From Planktotalea arctica (GTDB taxonomy: Bacteria; Pseudomonadota; Alphaproteobacteria; Rhodobacterales; Rhodobacteraceae), in assembly GCF_002105285.1 (NCBI RefSeq), contig NZ_MUHR01000005.1, positions 62,001-126,000 on the forward strand: a stretch of DNA of 64,000 nt, in the 5' to 3' direction. The notes beneath the pieces were generated by a model, which was given only the letters and a program-made list of their open reading frames with translations, did no database searches and was not told where the DNA came from. Every line of letters starts with the position of its first letter. Within the stretch, counting starts at the first letter, position 1. Positions 44,097 through 54,150 of this stretch are shown piece after piece. Position numbers and translations under genes: made by a program.

Positions 44097-44897
44097 TCAA
44101 TTTCCCTTGAAAACGGGCCGTTCTTTGGCAACGAACGCGTTATATGCACGCTCGAAATCTGCGGTTTTCATGCAAATCGCTTGCGCTTGCGCTTCGGCCT
44201 CGATCGCTTGTTCGATCGACATCGACCACTCCTGAGCGAGCATGGTTTTTGTCATCATATTCCCGAAATTGGGCCCTGCTGCGATGCGCGATGCCATATT
44301 GCGCACGGCAGACGTCAAATCAGCAGCCTCGACAACCTTGTTGTGAAAGCCCCACGCGTGTCCCTCGTCCGCGCTCATCGAGCGGCCAGTATACAGCAGT
44401 TCCGCCGCACGTCCTTGGCCGATGATCCGTGGCAGAATCGCGCAAGCGCCCATGTCGCAGCCGGCAAGGCCGACGCGAGTGAACAGGAACGCAACCTTCG
44501 CCTCGGGCGTGGCGATGCGCAGATCAGAGGCCATCGCAATGATCGCGCCAGCGCCAACACAGACCCCGTCAATCGCCGCAATCACAGGCTTGCCACAGTT
44601 CACGATTGCCTTGACCAGATCGCCTGTCATACGCGTAAAAGCGAGCAGTTCTTTCATGCTCATCTTTGTGAGCGGGCCGATGATGTCATGCACATCGCCG
44701 CCAGAGCTGAAGTTACCGCCGTTTGAAGCGAAAACCACCGTATCCACATCGTCGGAGTAATGCAGATCGCGAAACCAATCGCGCAGCTCTGCATAGCTTT
44801 CAAACGTCAGGGGGTTCTTGCGCTCAGGCCGGTCCAGCGCGACTGTCGCGATGCGATCCTCAATGCTCAAAAGGAAGTGCTTCGGCTCAGTTTTCAT
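44097..44897 (-). CDS. enoyl-CoA hydratase/isomerase family protein
   Basis: Crotonase-fold protein of 266 residues: [13 protein letters not shown] forms the first oxyanion-hole strand and [21 protein letters not shown] the second. At the usual catalytic Glu position it reads [17 protein letters not shown], with Asp, so the reaction may be hydration or ring-opening hydrolysis of a cyclic CoA ester rather than standard hydration. Context points to the lower 2-aminobenzoyl-CoA pathway. Its start overlaps the marR gene by 11 bases. Confidence 0.9.
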   Translation of the reverse strand: MKTEPKHFLLSIEDRIATVALDRPERKNPLTFESYAELRDWFRDLHYSDDVDTVVFASNGGNFSSGGDVHDIIGPLTKMSMKELLAFTRMTGDLVKAIVNCGKPVIAAIDGVCVGAGAIIAMASDLRIATPEAKVAFLFTRVGLAGCDMGACAILPRIIGQGRAAELLYTGRSMSADEGHAWGFHNKVVEAADLTSAVRNMASRIAAGPNFGNMMTKTMLAQEWSMSIEQAIEAEAQAQAICMKTADFERAYNAFVAKERPVFKGN

Positions 44898-45363
44898 TGT
44901 AAGGTTCCTTCAGCGTTAGGACTTGGGCCAAAAGTTCTGTGGTCATATGGCAGGTTTCTGCGTCTAGACCGCTGAGCAACTCGCTCACCCAGCCCTCATG
45001 CGCGCTGGCTTGCTTCTCAAACTCGATGATGCCCTTGGCGGTCAGGCGCACACGTACGGCACGCCGATCTCCGGGAACGGCTTCGCGCAGCAGATGACTA
45101 TCCTCGCGCAAACGATCCACGATGCCCGTAACGTTGCCGTTGGATACCATCAGCATGCGAGACAGCTCGCTCATCTTCATGCCTTTGGGGTTGCGATAAA
45201 GCGCGCTCATTACGTCGAAACGAGGCAGCGTCGTGCCGAATTCGAGGCGCAGACGCTCACGCAGTTCTGCTTCGATCAAGCGATTGGTTTTCAGCACGCG
45301 CAGCCACAGGCGCAGGCGTTCTTTGGACGCGGGGTCTTGGGCGGGCGTGCTTTGTGGTTTCAT
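44887..45363 (-). CDS. MarR-family regulator of the anthranilate operon
   Basis: The 158-residue winged-helix protein has the recognition segment [19 protein letters not shown] near residues 68-86 and wing [15 protein letters not shown]. MarR proteins in aromatic-acid clusters commonly bind the CoA thioester of the substrate and then leave DNA. It lies inside the operon (overlaps the SDR stop by four bases and the hydratase by 11), so it probably controls its own expression through the palindrome at 48460-48483. Confidence 0.9.
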   Translation of the reverse strand: MKPQSTPAQDPASKERLRLWLRVLKTNRLIEAELRERLRLEFGTTLPRFDVMSALYRNPKGMKMSELSRMLMVSNGNVTGIVDRLREDSHLLREAVPGDRRAVRVRLTAKGIIEFEKQASAHEGWVSELLSGLDAETCHMTTELLAQVLTLKEPYNEN

Positions 45364-46115
45364 ATTTCACCTCCCGAGAGTGATAGCGCATGACCGCTGA
45401 CAGACGCCGCGCTATCAGAGCAAAGCCATAGCGCACTGCCCGCAACTTCGTTGGTCTGGATGAAGCGCTTTTGCGGGTTGGCGCGGATCAGGCTTTTGCG
45501 CGCGTCCGCATCGCTCAGGCCGGTTTTCTGCATGATTTCATCAATGGAGCGTTCCAGAAGCGGTGTTTCGATGAAGCCCGGACAGATCGCGTTTACCGTG
45601 ATCCCTGTGCGCCCCAACTCTTGCGCAAGCGCACGTGTGAGGCCGATAACGCCATGTTTAGCGGCACAATAGGGCGCAACATAGGGATAGCCCTTGAGGC
45701 CCGCGGTCGAGGCGACGGCGATCATGCGACCCCAACCCAGTGTGTTCATATCCTCGACGCAGGCCTGCCATAGATGGAAAACCCCTTCTAGGTTGACAGA
45801 GAGCGATGCGCTAAAGGCGTCTGGCGTGACTGCGCTGAACGGCGCGCTGGGCGCTGCGCCTGCGTTGGCGATTGCAATAGCGATAGGGCCGTTTTGCGCA
45901 CGTGCTTTGTCGAGGGCTTCGTCGAGCGACGCACGCTTTGTTACATCGGCTGCCAATGCCAATGCGCCGATTTGCGCAGCGACTTCGTTCAGCGGTTCGA
46001 TGCGCCGCCCAAGGATCGTGACGTCTGCGCCAGCGTTTGCGAATTGCGCAGCAAGTTCAGCGCCAACGCCGCTGCCGCCGCCTGTGATGACAACATGTTT
46101 GCCCTCGGCGCTCAT
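45360..46115 (-). CDS. short-chain dehydrogenase/reductase
   Basis: The 251-residue SDR has the cofactor loop [15 protein letters not shown] near residue 10, a following NAGAAPSAP, and the [11 protein letters not shown] catalytic Tyr-Lys near residue 155, with Ser in VASTAGLKG. Arg after the GRR segment (LGRRIEP) suggests NADP preference but NAD is possible. It likely oxidises a hydroxyacyl-CoA or reduces a ring carbonyl in the pathway. I start at ATG 46115, which overlaps the stop of the monooxygenase gene (ATGA); the longer frame is antisense-phase sequence. Confidence 0.92.
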   Translation of the reverse strand: MSAEGKHVVITGGGSGVGAELAAQFANAGADVTILGRRIEPLNEVAAQIGALALAADVTKRASLDEALDKARAQNGPIAIAIANAGAAPSAPFSAVTPDAFSASLSVNLEGVFHLWQACVEDMNTLGWGRMIAVASTAGLKGYPYVAPYCAAKHGVIGLTRALAQELGRTGITVNAICPGFIETPLLERSIDEIMQKTGLSDADARKSLIRANPQKRFIQTNEVAGSALWLCSDSAASVSGHALSLSGGEI

Positions 46116-48400
46116 ACTTTTGCGACCTCTGCTTCTTTGTCCGCCAAACGCCAAAGCTGATCGCGGCCTGCATCATAAGGCAGCGGCCAATTCATCGCAC
46201 GATCCCCGATTTGTGCGGCGGCGTGCAGTGTCCAATATGGGTCGGCAAGGTGCGGACGGGCAAGGCAAACCAGATCGGCACGCCCGGCCATAAGGATTGA
46301 ATTGACGTGATCAGGTTCATAAATATTACCAACGGCCATGGTCGCGATACCAGCCTCGTTGCGGATGCGGTCTGAAAACGGTGTCTGGAACATGCGGCCA
46401 TAAACGGGCTTGCCCTGCGTCGAGGTTTGGCCTGCTGAGACGTCGATAATGTCCGCGCCTGCATCAGAAAAGGCCGTTGCGATCAGGACAGCGTCTTCTG
46501 GTGTGATGCCCTCATCGCCTGCCCAATCGTTCGCGGAAATGCGTACCGACATGGGTTTGTGCGCAGGCCAGACTGCGCGCATTGCGTTGAAGACCTCCAA
46601 AGGATAGCGCAGTCGATTTTCCAGCGTGCCGCCGTATTCATCGCTCCGGATGTTGGAGAGAGGGGAGATGAAGCTTGAGATCAGATAGCCGTGGGCTGCG
46701 TGCAGCTCGATCATATCAAAGCCTGCGCGCTCGGCCATTTCAGCAGCGCTGACGAATTCGGCTTTGATGCGGTCCATATCATCGCGGTTTATCGCGCGTG
46801 GGGTCGCATTGTTGCTCGACCAAGCGATTGCTGAGGCAGATAACAAGTCCCAGTTGTCAGCGGCGAGGGGGCTATCCATGCCCTCCCATCCGAGGTTGGT
46901 CGAGCCTTTTCGCCCTGCATGGCCGATCTGGCAGCATAGCTTTGCGTTGGTCTCAGTATGCACAAAGTCTGCCAGGTGCTTCCATGCGGCCTCGTGCTCT
47001 GGCGCATATAAGCCGGGGCAACCGGGGGTGATGCGCCCATCCGCAGAGGTGCAGGTCATTTCGGTATAAACCAGCCCTGCGCCGCCCTTGGCGCGCTCTG
47101 CGTAGTGGATGAAATGCCAATCTGTCGGGCAGCCCTCAACCGCCTTGTATTGCGCCATAGGCGAGACGACGATGCGGTTTTCAAGGCTCATATCGCGCAA
47201 CTGATAAGGTGCAAACATTGGCGCGCGCACGGGGCTTTCGGGGCCGCCCGCGCGCATTTGGAACCACTGCTCTGCCCCCTCCATCCACTTTGGATCGCGC
47301 AAGCGCAGGTTTTCGTGACTTATCCGCTGGGAGCGGGTCATCAGGGAATAATTGAACTGCACGGGATCGAGCCCAAGATAGCGATCTACCTCTTCAAACC
47401 ATTCGAGCGAATTGCGCGCAGCGGATTGCAGGCGCAAAACCTCGATGCGGCGCGCGTCCTCATAAACCTCGAAGGCCTCGGGCAAGGTGGCTTCTTCAGT
47501 GACCAGATCGGCCAGCGCTATCGCGCTTTCAAGCGCCAGTTTACTGCCCGAGCCAATCGAGAAATGCGCTGTGGCAGAGGCATCGCCCATAAGCACGATA
47601 TTGTCGTGATGCCACTTCTCACAAAGCACACGAGGGAAGTTGATCCAGGCGGAACCGCGAATGTGATTGGCGTTGGTCATCAGTGAATGGCCGCCAAGGT
47701 GGTCTTTGAAAATCTCTTCGCACAGCGCGATGCTTTGATGTTGATCCATCTCGCCAAAGCCATGCGCGTTCCACGTGGCCTCATCGGTTTCCACGATGAA
47801 CGTCGCGGTGTCATCGTCGAATTGATAGGCATGCGCCCAAAGCCAACCCTTGTCGGTTTGCTCGAAGATAAAGGTGAAGGCATCGTCGAATTTCTGATGG
47901 GTGCCAAGCCAGACAAATTTGCACGCGCGCATGTCGATATCGGGTTTGAACGTGTCGGCGAACTCGGCGCGCGTGGCGGAGTTGAGACCGTCCGAGGCGA
48001 CGACAAGATCGTAATCCTTGGCGAAATCCTTGACGCTTTGTACGTTGTGCTCGAACTCCAGCGTGACGCCCAATTCGCGTGCGCGCGCCTGCAAAAGGAG
48101 CAGCAGTTGCTTGCGCCCGATACCGCAAAACCCATGGCCTGTGGAAAGCTGGCGGGTGCCGCGATAGTGCACAGCGATATCGTCCCAATAGGCGAAATGC
48201 TTGCGTATGGATTCCGCGGACACAGGATCGTTCGCGACCAGATTGTCGAGGGTTTCATCGGACAGAACCACGCCCCAGCCAAATGTATCATCAGGTTTGT
48301 TGCGCTCGAACACTGTCACATCCGCGTCGGGCTGGCGCAGCTTGAGCGAGATCGCGAAATACAGCCCAGCGGGACCACCACCCAAACAAGCAACGCGCAT
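46112..48400 (-). CDS. abmA: 2-aminobenzoyl-CoA monooxygenase/reductase (two-domain)
   Basis: The 762-residue protein is a fusion. The N-terminal part (about 1-390) is a class A flavin monooxygenase: [16 protein letters not shown] near residue 7 and [20 protein letters not shown] near 280. The C-terminal part (about 400-750) is an old-yellow-enzyme-type NADH:flavin oxidoreductase ([34 protein letters not shown]). This arrangement is that of the Azoarcus-type enzyme that hydroxylates 2-aminobenzoyl-CoA and then reduces the ring without opening it; related proteins act on salicylyl-CoA. First gene of the operon, divergent from kynA. Confidence 0.92.
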   Translation of the reverse strand: MRVACLGGGPAGLYFAISLKLRQPDADVTVFERNKPDDTFGWGVVLSDETLDNLVANDPVSAESIRKHFAYWDDIAVHYRGTRQLSTGHGFCGIGRKQLLLLLQARARELGVTLEFEHNVQSVKDFAKDYDLVVASDGLNSATRAEFADTFKPDIDMRACKFVWLGTHQKFDDAFTFIFEQTDKGWLWAHAYQFDDDTATFIVETDEATWNAHGFGEMDQHQSIALCEEIFKDHLGGHSLMTNANHIRGSAWINFPRVLCEKWHHDNIVLMGDASATAHFSIGSGSKLALESAIALADLVTEEATLPEAFEVYEDARRIEVLRLQSAARNSLEWFEEVDRYLGLDPVQFNYSLMTRSQRISHENLRLRDPKWMEGAEQWFQMRAGGPESPVRAPMFAPYQLRDMSLENRIVVSPMAQYKAVEGCPTDWHFIHYAERAKGGAGLVYTEMTCTSADGRITPGCPGLYAPEHEAAWKHLADFVHTETNAKLCCQIGHAGRKGSTNLGWEGMDSPLAADNWDLLSASAIAWSSNNATPRAINRDDMDRIKAEFVSAAEMAERAGFDMIELHAAHGYLISSFISPLSNIRSDEYGGTLENRLRYPLEVFNAMRAVWPAHKPMSVRISANDWAGDEGITPEDAVLIATAFSDAGADIIDVSAGQTSTQGKPVYGRMFQTPFSDRIRNEAGIATMAVGNIYEPDHVNSILMAGRADLVCLARPHLADPYWTLHAAAQIGDRAMNWPLPYDAGRDQLWRLADKEAEVAKV

Positions 48401-48459
48401 CTGTAATCTCCCAATTTAAGTTCGTGCTAAAGAAAGGGTAGGGTGCAGTGCGATTCACT

Positions 48460-48483
48460 TCAAGTATAAATGTTTAGGCTTGA
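48460..48483. promoter_or_regulatory. candidate MarR operator between abmA and kynA
   Basis: TCAAGTATAAA and TTTAGGCTTGA form an imperfect palindrome (9 of 11 pairs match) around a central TG; one more T-A pair on each side makes 26 bp. It lies in the 136-base region between the divergent abmA and kynA starts. The arrangement is right for binding by the operon's MarR dimer, but binding is not shown. Confidence 0.55.
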
Positions 48484-48536
48484 AATAAATAACTGCTCTG
48501 GATAGCGTCGATGCAAATCCAAAGGGAGGACGCGCA

Positions 48537-49370
48537 ATGAGCGATCCGTATGATCCATCGCGCGAGGGCGCGAAAATGTCCTTCGCACAAGACATGAGTT
48601 ACGGTGATTATCTGGGCATGGACGCGATCCTTGGAGCTTCGCAGCCCTTGTCGGATGCGCACGACGAGATGTTGTTCATCATCCAGCACCAGACCTCTGA
48701 ATTGTGGATGCGGCTTATCCTGCATGAAATGCGTGCGGCGCGGGCCTTGATGCTGGCGGGGCAAGCGGATCAGGTGTTCAAGATGCTTGCGCGCGTGGCG
48801 CGGATATTTGAGCAACTCAACAATGCGTGGGACGTTTTGCGCACGATGACGCCAAGCGATTACACCACGTTTCGTGAGGCGCTTGGCGCGTCGTCTGGCT
48901 TTCAATCGCATCAGTATCGCTTGATTGAATTTATGCTGGGCAACCGCAATCGTGAGATGATGAAAGTGCATGAACACCGTGTGGACCAACATCAAATGCT
49001 TGAGGGCGAACTGGCGCAGCCCTCGCTCTATCATGTGGCGTTGCGCGCGCTTGAACAGGGGTTGGACGTACGTTTCGACAGCGATGTGTATCGCATGGAT
49101 ACGCCCCATCAATCCAGCGATGCGGTGATTGAGGCGTGGCTGAAAGTGTACCGCGATCCGCAAAAGCACTGGACGCTTTACGAGATGGCGGAAAAGCTGG
49201 TGGACCTTGAGGACTACTTTCGCCGCTGGCGTTTCAACCATGTCACCACAGTCGAGCGGGTGATCGGGTTCAAGCGCGGCACGGGCGGGACCAGCGGCGT
49301 AAAGTACCTGCGCCGTATGCTGGAGGTCGAATTGTTTCCAGAGCTATGGCACATGCGCGGCGCGCTCTAG
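48537..49370 (+). CDS. kynA: tryptophan 2,3-dioxygenase
   Basis: Heme enzyme that opens the indole ring of L-tryptophan to N-formylkynurenine, the first step of the kynurenine route. The 277-residue protein shows the family blocks [29 protein letters not shown] (with the active-site His), [16 protein letters not shown] and [19 protein letters not shown] ribosome site precedes the ATG. The gene is divergent from the anthranilate operon, so tryptophan and anthranilate breakdown may be linked. Kynureninase and formamidase genes are not in this window. Confidence 0.97.
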   Translation: MSDPYDPSREGAKMSFAQDMSYGDYLGMDAILGASQPLSDAHDEMLFIIQHQTSELWMRLILHEMRAARALMLAGQADQVFKMLARVARIFEQLNNAWDVLRTMTPSDYTTFREALGASSGFQSHQYRLIEFMLGNRNREMMKVHEHRVDQHQMLEGELAQPSLYHVALRALEQGLDVRFDSDVYRMDTPHQSSDAVIEAWLKVYRDPQKHWTLYEMAEKLVDLEDYFRRWRFNHVTTVERVIGFKRGTGGTSGVKYLRRMLEVELFPELWHMRGAL

Positions 49371-49407
49371 GCTCTGGGTTTGCGTGCTGCCGTGTCCAGT
49401 ATCAAGC

Positions 49408-49941
49408 TTACGTCAAGCGCTCTGCGTCGGTGAAGATCGTATCCGCGAAGGTACTTAGGTAAATCTTGAGCCAGGGTGTGTATTGCGCGGGCGTTTCCAC
49501 AACCAGTCTAGCCAAATCTTCAAACCCGACCCAATCAAAGTCCATGACCTCTTCGGGGTGGGGTTTGATCACGGGTTGGGCTTTGGTGTGCGCAACGAAA
49601 ATGTCGACGACTTCATGCTCTGTCATTCCCGCGCCGACATCTGCACGATATTCGACCTGGCCGCGAAATTCCGTTGATATGTCGCGAAGGCCAAGCTCTT
49701 CGTGCAAGCGGCGCGCGGCGCAGGTTTGTGAGGGTTCGTCCCAGTTTGGGTGTGTGCAACAGGTGTTCGCCCAAAGGCCTGGAGTGTGATATTTGCCCAG
49801 CGCACGACGTTGGATCAGAATTTTGCCGTTGCAAATTAGAAAAACTGAAATAGCCTTGTGGCGCAGGCCACGCAAGTGTGCGTCCAGTTTTTCCACAGGT
49901 GACAGGACGCCCTCTACCCATGCAGGAATCATGATCGTCAT
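49408..49941 (-). CDS. idi: isopentenyl-diphosphate delta-isomerase (type 1)
   Basis: Interconverts IPP and DMAPP for isoprenoid synthesis. The 177-residue Nudix-fold protein has the metal/active-site segment GLWANTCCTHPNWDE with the catalytic Cys, RRLHEELGL, and the ETPAQYTPWLKIYL C-terminal block typical of bacterial Idi. Start near 49941, ten bases after the ptsN stop, so it is read with ptsN. It is unusual to see idi at this end of the lpt-hpf-ptsN cluster. Confidence 0.95.
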   Translation of the reverse strand: MTIMIPAWVEGVLSPVEKLDAHLRGLRHKAISVFLICNGKILIQRRALGKYHTPGLWANTCCTHPNWDEPSQTCAARRLHEELGLRDISTEFRGQVEYRADVGAGMTEHEVVDIFVAHTKAQPVIKPHPEEVMDFDWVGFEDLARLVVETPAQYTPWLKIYLSTFADTIFTDAERLT

Positions 49942-49951
49942 GACGTGTGGC

Positions 49952-50416
49952 CTAGGCTGCTTGAAGGCGATTAAATTCCGTCAGGATCGTGTGCAACGTG
50001 CTTGCTTCATCGTTTGCACGCAGCTTTGCACAAATGCTGGCGTCGCGCATGGTCCGCGAAATCAGTGCGAGCGCTTTGAGGTGCTCCACGCCTGCATCTT
50101 CTGGGGCTAACAGACCAAAAAACAGATCGACAGGCTGGCGATCGACGGCGCTGAAATCGATCGGTTTTTCAAGACGCATGAAAACCGCCTTCACAGCATC
50201 GAGGCCCGCAATGCGCGCATGTGGAAGCGCGACGCCGTGCCCGACACCCGTAGGCCCAAGTGCTTCGCGATCTTGCAACGCGCGCAGTGTGTCTTCCGCG
50301 TCCAGCCCGTGCGCTTGCGCAGCAAGGTCGGCGATAGAATGCAAAAGCATCTTTTTGCTCGAGACCGTCGAGACGAGTTTGACCGCCTCCGGCTTCAAAA
50401 GAGCGCCAATATCCAT
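49952..50416 (-). CDS. ptsN: nitrogen-regulatory PTS IIA protein
   Basis: EIIA(Ntr) of the nitrogen phosphotransferase system, which senses nitrogen and carbon status through phosphorylation. The 154-residue protein has the phosphorylated His in GVALPHARI near residue 65 and the FFGLLAPEDAGVEHLKAL segment. It sits between hpf and idi, the conserved place of ptsN downstream of the lpt genes. Confidence 0.95.
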   Translation of the reverse strand: MDIGALLKPEAVKLVSTVSSKKMLLHSIADLAAQAHGLDAEDTLRALQDREALGPTGVGHGVALPHARIAGLDAVKAVFMRLEKPIDFSAVDRQPVDLFFGLLAPEDAGVEHLKALALISRTMRDASICAKLRANDEASTLHTILTEFNRLQAA

Positions 50417-50458
50417 GTGCCTGTACCTTGCTGCACCTGCCAGACGGCAGTGCGTTAT

Positions 50459-51025
50459 CTATTTGGGATCAATCCATCCGATATTCCCGTCGTCACGACG
50501 GTATACCACGTTCACACCCTGACTGCCCTCGTTTTTAAAAACGAGAACTGGGGCACCTGCCAGCTCCATGTGCATGACCGCTTCGCCGACCGAAAGAGAA
50601 GGAATCTTGGTTTCCATCTCCGCGACGATAACAGGCTGCAATGTCTCTGGCTCTGATTCCACCTCTTCTTGTTCGCTCGCGAGGATATATGAGGAAGCGC
50701 CGATGAGTTCAACCGGATCGATGTGGTCTTTGTGATGGTCCTTGAGGCGACGTTTGTATCGCCTGATCTGGGTTTCGATTTTCGAGCAGCACGCATCGAA
50801 AGCGGCATATATTTCAGTAGCATGGCCCTTTGCGGAGGCGTTCAGGCCCGAGGAAAGGTGCACAGTCGATTCGCAGACGTATTCATGTGCATCCTTGGAA
50901 AAGATGACATTTGCACCCGTTGGGCGACGTCCGTATTTTTCCAGAATTTCGCCAAGCTCGGTTTTCACGTGGATTTGTAGCGCTTCGCCGATGTCGATCT
51001 GTTTGCCACTGATTTGGTAACGCAT
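50459..51025 (-). CDS. hpf: ribosome hibernation promoting factor, long form
   Basis: Binds the decoding centre of idle 30S subunits and, in its long form, also dimerises 70S ribosomes into 100S particles in stationary phase. The 188-residue protein has the N-terminal S30AE domain (MRYQISGKQIDIGEALQIHV, YVCESTVHL) and a C-terminal dimerisation domain (SLSVGEAVMHMELAG, VFKNEGSQGVNVVYRRDDGN). ATG 51025 has GGAGACAGG directly before it; the longer open frame is not family-like. It follows lptB after a gap of 240 bases that holds no gene; in many relatives rpoN sits here. Confidence 0.93.
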   Translation of the reverse strand: MRYQISGKQIDIGEALQIHVKTELGEILEKYGRRPTGANVIFSKDAHEYVCESTVHLSSGLNASAKGHATEIYAAFDACCSKIETQIRRYKRRLKDHHKDHIDPVELIGASSYILASEQEEVESEPETLQPVIVAEMETKIPSLSVGEAVMHMELAGAPVLVFKNEGSQGVNVVYRRDDGNIGWIDPK

Positions 51026-51265
51026 CCTGTCTCCTTCATATTTTGGTACCAACGCACGGCATCCGAAGGGAGCGTGCGGTCCTGATGTCAGGTTTGGTGG
51101 ACAGAGAATGACGTATTTGCAGATTGCAGACCGCCGGTCCCTGGTGAGACATGAAGCGGCCAAAGATACGAAATCCTGCAAAACATCATACCGTCAGTTG
51201 ACGACAATCCGGGGCTGGCTGTCAATGAAATCCGAAGGATAGCGACAATAAAGTGATGAGACTTT

Positions 51266-52024
51266 TTACGAAATTTTAAAGTTGTCGCCAAGATAGACGC
51301 GGCGCACGTTTTCATTTTCAACCACATCTTCGGGTGTGCCTGACATGAGAACCTGCCCGTCATGCAAAATATAGGCACGATCTACGATTTCGAGCGTTTC
51401 GCGCACGTTGTGATCGGTGATCAACACGCCGATGCCGCGCTTTTTGAGGTCTGCAACAAGATGGCGAATGTCGCCAACTGAAATTGGATCAACACCAGCA
51501 AAAGGTTCGTCAAGCAGCAGGTATTTGGGATCAGCCGCCAAACAACGGGCAATTTCGACGCGGCGGCGTTCACCGCCCGAAAGCGCCAGTGCAGGCGCGC
51601 TGCGCAGATGTTCGATGGAAAATTCTGATAGCAGCTCTTCTAGCCGCTCGCGTCGTTTTTGGCGATCCTTCAGAGAAATATCGAGGATCGAGGCAATGTT
51701 GTCCTCGACGCTCATGCCGCGAAAGATTGACATTTCCTGTGGCAGATAGCCGATGCCGAGCTTGGCGCGGCGGTACATCGGAAGGTTCGTCACATCGCGC
51801 CCGTCGATAGAAACGGTGCCGCCTTCAGGATAGACGAGGCCCGCGATTGCGTAAAAGCTCGTGGTCTTGCCAGAGCCGTTAGGCCCAAGCAGTGCGACCA
51901 CTTCGCCGCGTTCCAGCTTCATGGAAACGTCGCGAATGACCACTTTCTTCTTGTAGCTCTTGCGCAGGTTGTCGATGCGCAGGCCAGAGCCGCCTTCGGT
52001 GAGACGTAGATCCGGAGGGCTCAT
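51266..52024 (-). CDS. lptB: LPS export ATPase LptB
   Basis: ATPase of the LptB2FGC complex that pulls LPS from the inner membrane toward the outer membrane. The 252-residue protein has Walker A ([14 protein letters not shown] near 45), the ABC signature ([16 protein letters not shown]) and Walker B ([13 protein letters not shown]). Its ATG overlaps the lptA stop by four bases, so lptC, lptA and lptB are coupled. Confidence 0.97.
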   Translation of the reverse strand: MSPPDLRLTEGGSGLRIDNLRKSYKKKVVIRDVSMKLERGEVVALLGPNGSGKTTSFYAIAGLVYPEGGTVSIDGRDVTNLPMYRRAKLGIGYLPQEMSIFRGMSVEDNIASILDISLKDRQKRRERLEELLSEFSIEHLRSAPALALSGGERRRVEIARCLAADPKYLLLDEPFAGVDPISVGDIRHLVADLKKRGIGVLITDHNVRETLEIVDRAYILHDGQVLMSGTPEDVVENENVRRVYLGDNFKIS

Positions 52025-52563
52025 TCGTTGTCGCCGGTTTGTGGGTTGGAGTTGGTCCGCAACAGTGATTTTACGCGCCCGGTCATCAGCGCCGTGCCGT
52101 CTTCAAGGTCGATGGTCATTTTGTCGGCGGCAATCGCACTCAAGCGTTGGGTGACAAGAACATTGCCGCGCATAACGATGGTGTCCCCGGCGAGATCATA
52201 ATCCGCCTCAGCGCCCTCGGCGGCTTCATCGCCTTGAATAAGCGTGACACCGTCACGCGCCTGCATATGCGAAATGCCGCTTTGATCCTCGAGGTAGAAC
52301 ACCTTCACCCAAGGCGCATACATTGTCATCGTGTCCTGCACGACGACGACGTCGCCGGTGAACAGCGCGGTATTCGCATCCTCGTCAATGGCAAGCTGCG
52401 CCGAGGTGACGTCGATCGGAGCGTCCGTGTCTTGCTGGCGATCGCCAAAGGCGATGGACGTGCCGCCTGTGGCCTCTTGCGCGTGAAGTGGTACGGCAAA
52501 AGTAAGAGGCAGCGCCAAGGACAGCACGAAAAGGATAAGGGAGGTTCTTGTGATCAACTGCAC
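52021..52563 (-). CDS. lptA: LPS transport periplasmic protein LptA
   Basis: Forms the periplasmic bridge for LPS between LptC and LptD. The 180-residue precursor has a Sec signal peptide (to about 28, ending PLHAQ) and an OstA-like beta-jellyroll region with repeated strand pairs ([48 protein letters not shown]). It lies ten bases after lptC and overlaps lptB by four bases. Confidence 0.93.
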   Translation of the reverse strand: MQLITRTSLILFVLSLALPLTFAVPLHAQEATGGTSIAFGDRQQDTDAPIDVTSAQLAIDEDANTALFTGDVVVVQDTMTMYAPWVKVFYLEDQSGISHMQARDGVTLIQGDEAAEGAEADYDLAGDTIVMRGNVLVTQRLSAIAADKMTIDLEDGTALMTGRVKSLLRTNSNPQTGDNE

Positions 52564-52572
52564 GCGGTTCGC

Positions 52573-53184
52573 CTATTCATCTTTTTTATTCTCATACACC
52601 AAATGCACACCTTGGGTAAAAAGTAAAAGGATGCGGCCGGTTTCATCGTCAGTGCGCACCAACATTTTACCCGCGTTCAGCGTGCCGGGGGGACCATAGC
52701 CAGTAATTGCACCAGCTGATTCCCCTTCTATTTTGGACAATAGGGACGACAATTGGCTGGTGCGGATATCATAGCCGTCTGTGGTAAGAATGTGCACATT
52801 TCCGCTCAAAACTGCGAGATCCTGGTTCTCATCGACGATTCCTGTGTCGGCGATGATGTTCATAACCTCACCGTTGTCGAGGTTGATGAATGCGTTGACC
52901 ATCTGTCCGTAGGTCTTGCCGTCGATTAACGGATCGGGACGCGCGGAGCGGGCCGTGACGGACAGGCTTTTGCCACTGGTTGTATTGCCGTCATACTGTG
53001 GCTCGCTCAGTTGCGAGCGATCGATCCTGTCGCGAAAGGCTTGATCGGAGAGGGCGATGGCGGCGGTCGGGTCTACTTTGCGCGATAGCATGAACATCAT
53101 CGACAAAAGCATCAGTGCGAGTAGCGGCAGCGTGACTTTGAGGCCCCTTATGATGCGTGTGTATACGTGATCCCCAAAGGCCAT
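52573..53184 (-). CDS. lptC: LPS export protein LptC
   Basis: Inner-membrane anchor that passes LPS from LptBFG to LptA. The 203-residue protein has one N-terminal transmembrane helix (VTLPLLALMLLSMMFML) and a periplasmic LptC domain with strands like YGQMVNAFINLDNGEV, DLAVLSGNVHILTTDGYDI and LTQGV-like C-terminus. It starts three bases after kdsD ends. Confidence 0.92.
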   Translation of the reverse strand: MAFGDHVYTRIIRGLKVTLPLLALMLLSMMFMLSRKVDPTAAIALSDQAFRDRIDRSQLSEPQYDGNTTSGKSLSVTARSARPDPLIDGKTYGQMVNAFINLDNGEVMNIIADTGIVDENQDLAVLSGNVHILTTDGYDIRTSQLSSLLSKIEGESAGAITGYGPPGTLNAGKMLVRTDDETGRILLLFTQGVHLVYENKKDE

Positions 53185-53187
53185 ATG

Positions 53188-54150
53188 TCAACCAAGGCCT
53201 GCGCGCAGGCAGTCGTGGATATGCAGCAGGCCTTCAACCTTGCCGCGCTCGTCGGTGACGAAAAGGCAGGTGATCTTGCGCGCGTTCATGATGCCCAGCG
53301 CCTCTTCGGCAAGCGCGCCGGCGCGCACTGTGGTCGGCGCTTTGGTTTGCACGTCCGATGCGCGCAGATCAAGAAGCCCGTCCATATGGCGGCGCAAATC
53401 GCCGTCGGTGATGATCCCCTCAAGCGTTCCATCTGTGCAGGCGACGCCGACGACGCCAAAGCCCTTTTGCGAGATTTCCAGAAGCGCATCACCCATGCCC
53501 GTTTGTGGTGTCACCAGAGGCATCGCATCTCCAGCGTGCATCAGATTGCCCACCAAGGACAGACGCGCGCCCAGTTTTCCGCCCGGGTGGAAGTCGCGGA
53601 AATTGGCGGGGGTAAATGCGCGGTGCTCCATCAGCGCGACGGCCATCGCATCGCCCAGCGCTAGGGTCATCGTGGTAGAAGTTGTGGGCACAACGCCTGT
53701 GCCGCAGGCTTCCGGCGCGGCAGGCAGAACGATGGCGACATCGGATTGGGTGAGTAGGGTGGACGCGGCATTGCTTGCCACGCCGATCATTGGAATGTTA
53801 AAGCGCCGTGTGTGCGCGATCACATCGGCGAGTTCGGGTGTTTCGCCCGAGTTGGACAGCACCAGTGCCACATCGCCTTTTGCCATCATCCCAAGATCGC
53901 CGTGGCTGGCTTCGGCAGGATGCACGAAATGCGCGGGCGTGCCGGTGCTGGCGAAAGTCGCGGCAATTTTGCGAGCCACATGGCCCGATTTACCCATGCC
54001 GCAAATGATAATGCGCCCTGGTGCATCGAGGATCAATTGAACGGCGGCGGCGAACGGATCACCGATGCCATCGGCCAGAAGGTCAAGCGCATCGGCTTCA
54101 ATACGGATCACACGGCGCGCGGTTTCGAGAAATTTGGATGTATCAGCCAT
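53188..54150 (-). CDS. kdsD: arabinose-5-phosphate isomerase
   Basis: Converts ribulose 5-phosphate to arabinose 5-phosphate, the start of KDO synthesis. The 320-residue protein has an N-terminal SIS domain (IICGMGKSGHVARKIAATFASTG; FVHPAEASHGDLGM; LSNSGET; VPTTSTTMTLALGDAMA) and two C-terminal CBS domains (from about 205, with DGDLRRHMD). It lies between rnd and lptC, the usual place. KDO made from this product would feed the kdsB-like enzyme at 29929. Confidence 0.96.
   Translation of the reverse strand: MADTSKFLETARRVIRIEADALDLLADGIGDPFAAAVQLILDAPGRIIICGMGKSGHVARKIAATFASTGTPAHFVHPAEASHGDLGMMAKGDVALVLSNSGETPELADVIAHTRRFNIPMIGVASNAASTLLTQSDVAIVLPAAPEACGTGVVPTTSTTMTLALGDAMAVALMEHRAFTPANFRDFHPGGKLGARLSLVGNLMHAGDAMPLVTPQTGMGDALLEISQKGFGVVGVACTDGTLEGIITDGDLRRHMDGLLDLRASDVQTKAPTTVRAGALAEEALGIMNARKITCLFVTDERGKVEGLLHIHDCLRAGLG

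Noticed and set aside
51190-51210. CGTCA-AC-TGACG inverted repeat upstream of hpf
   Set aside because: Too short to tell from chance and with no linked regulator.
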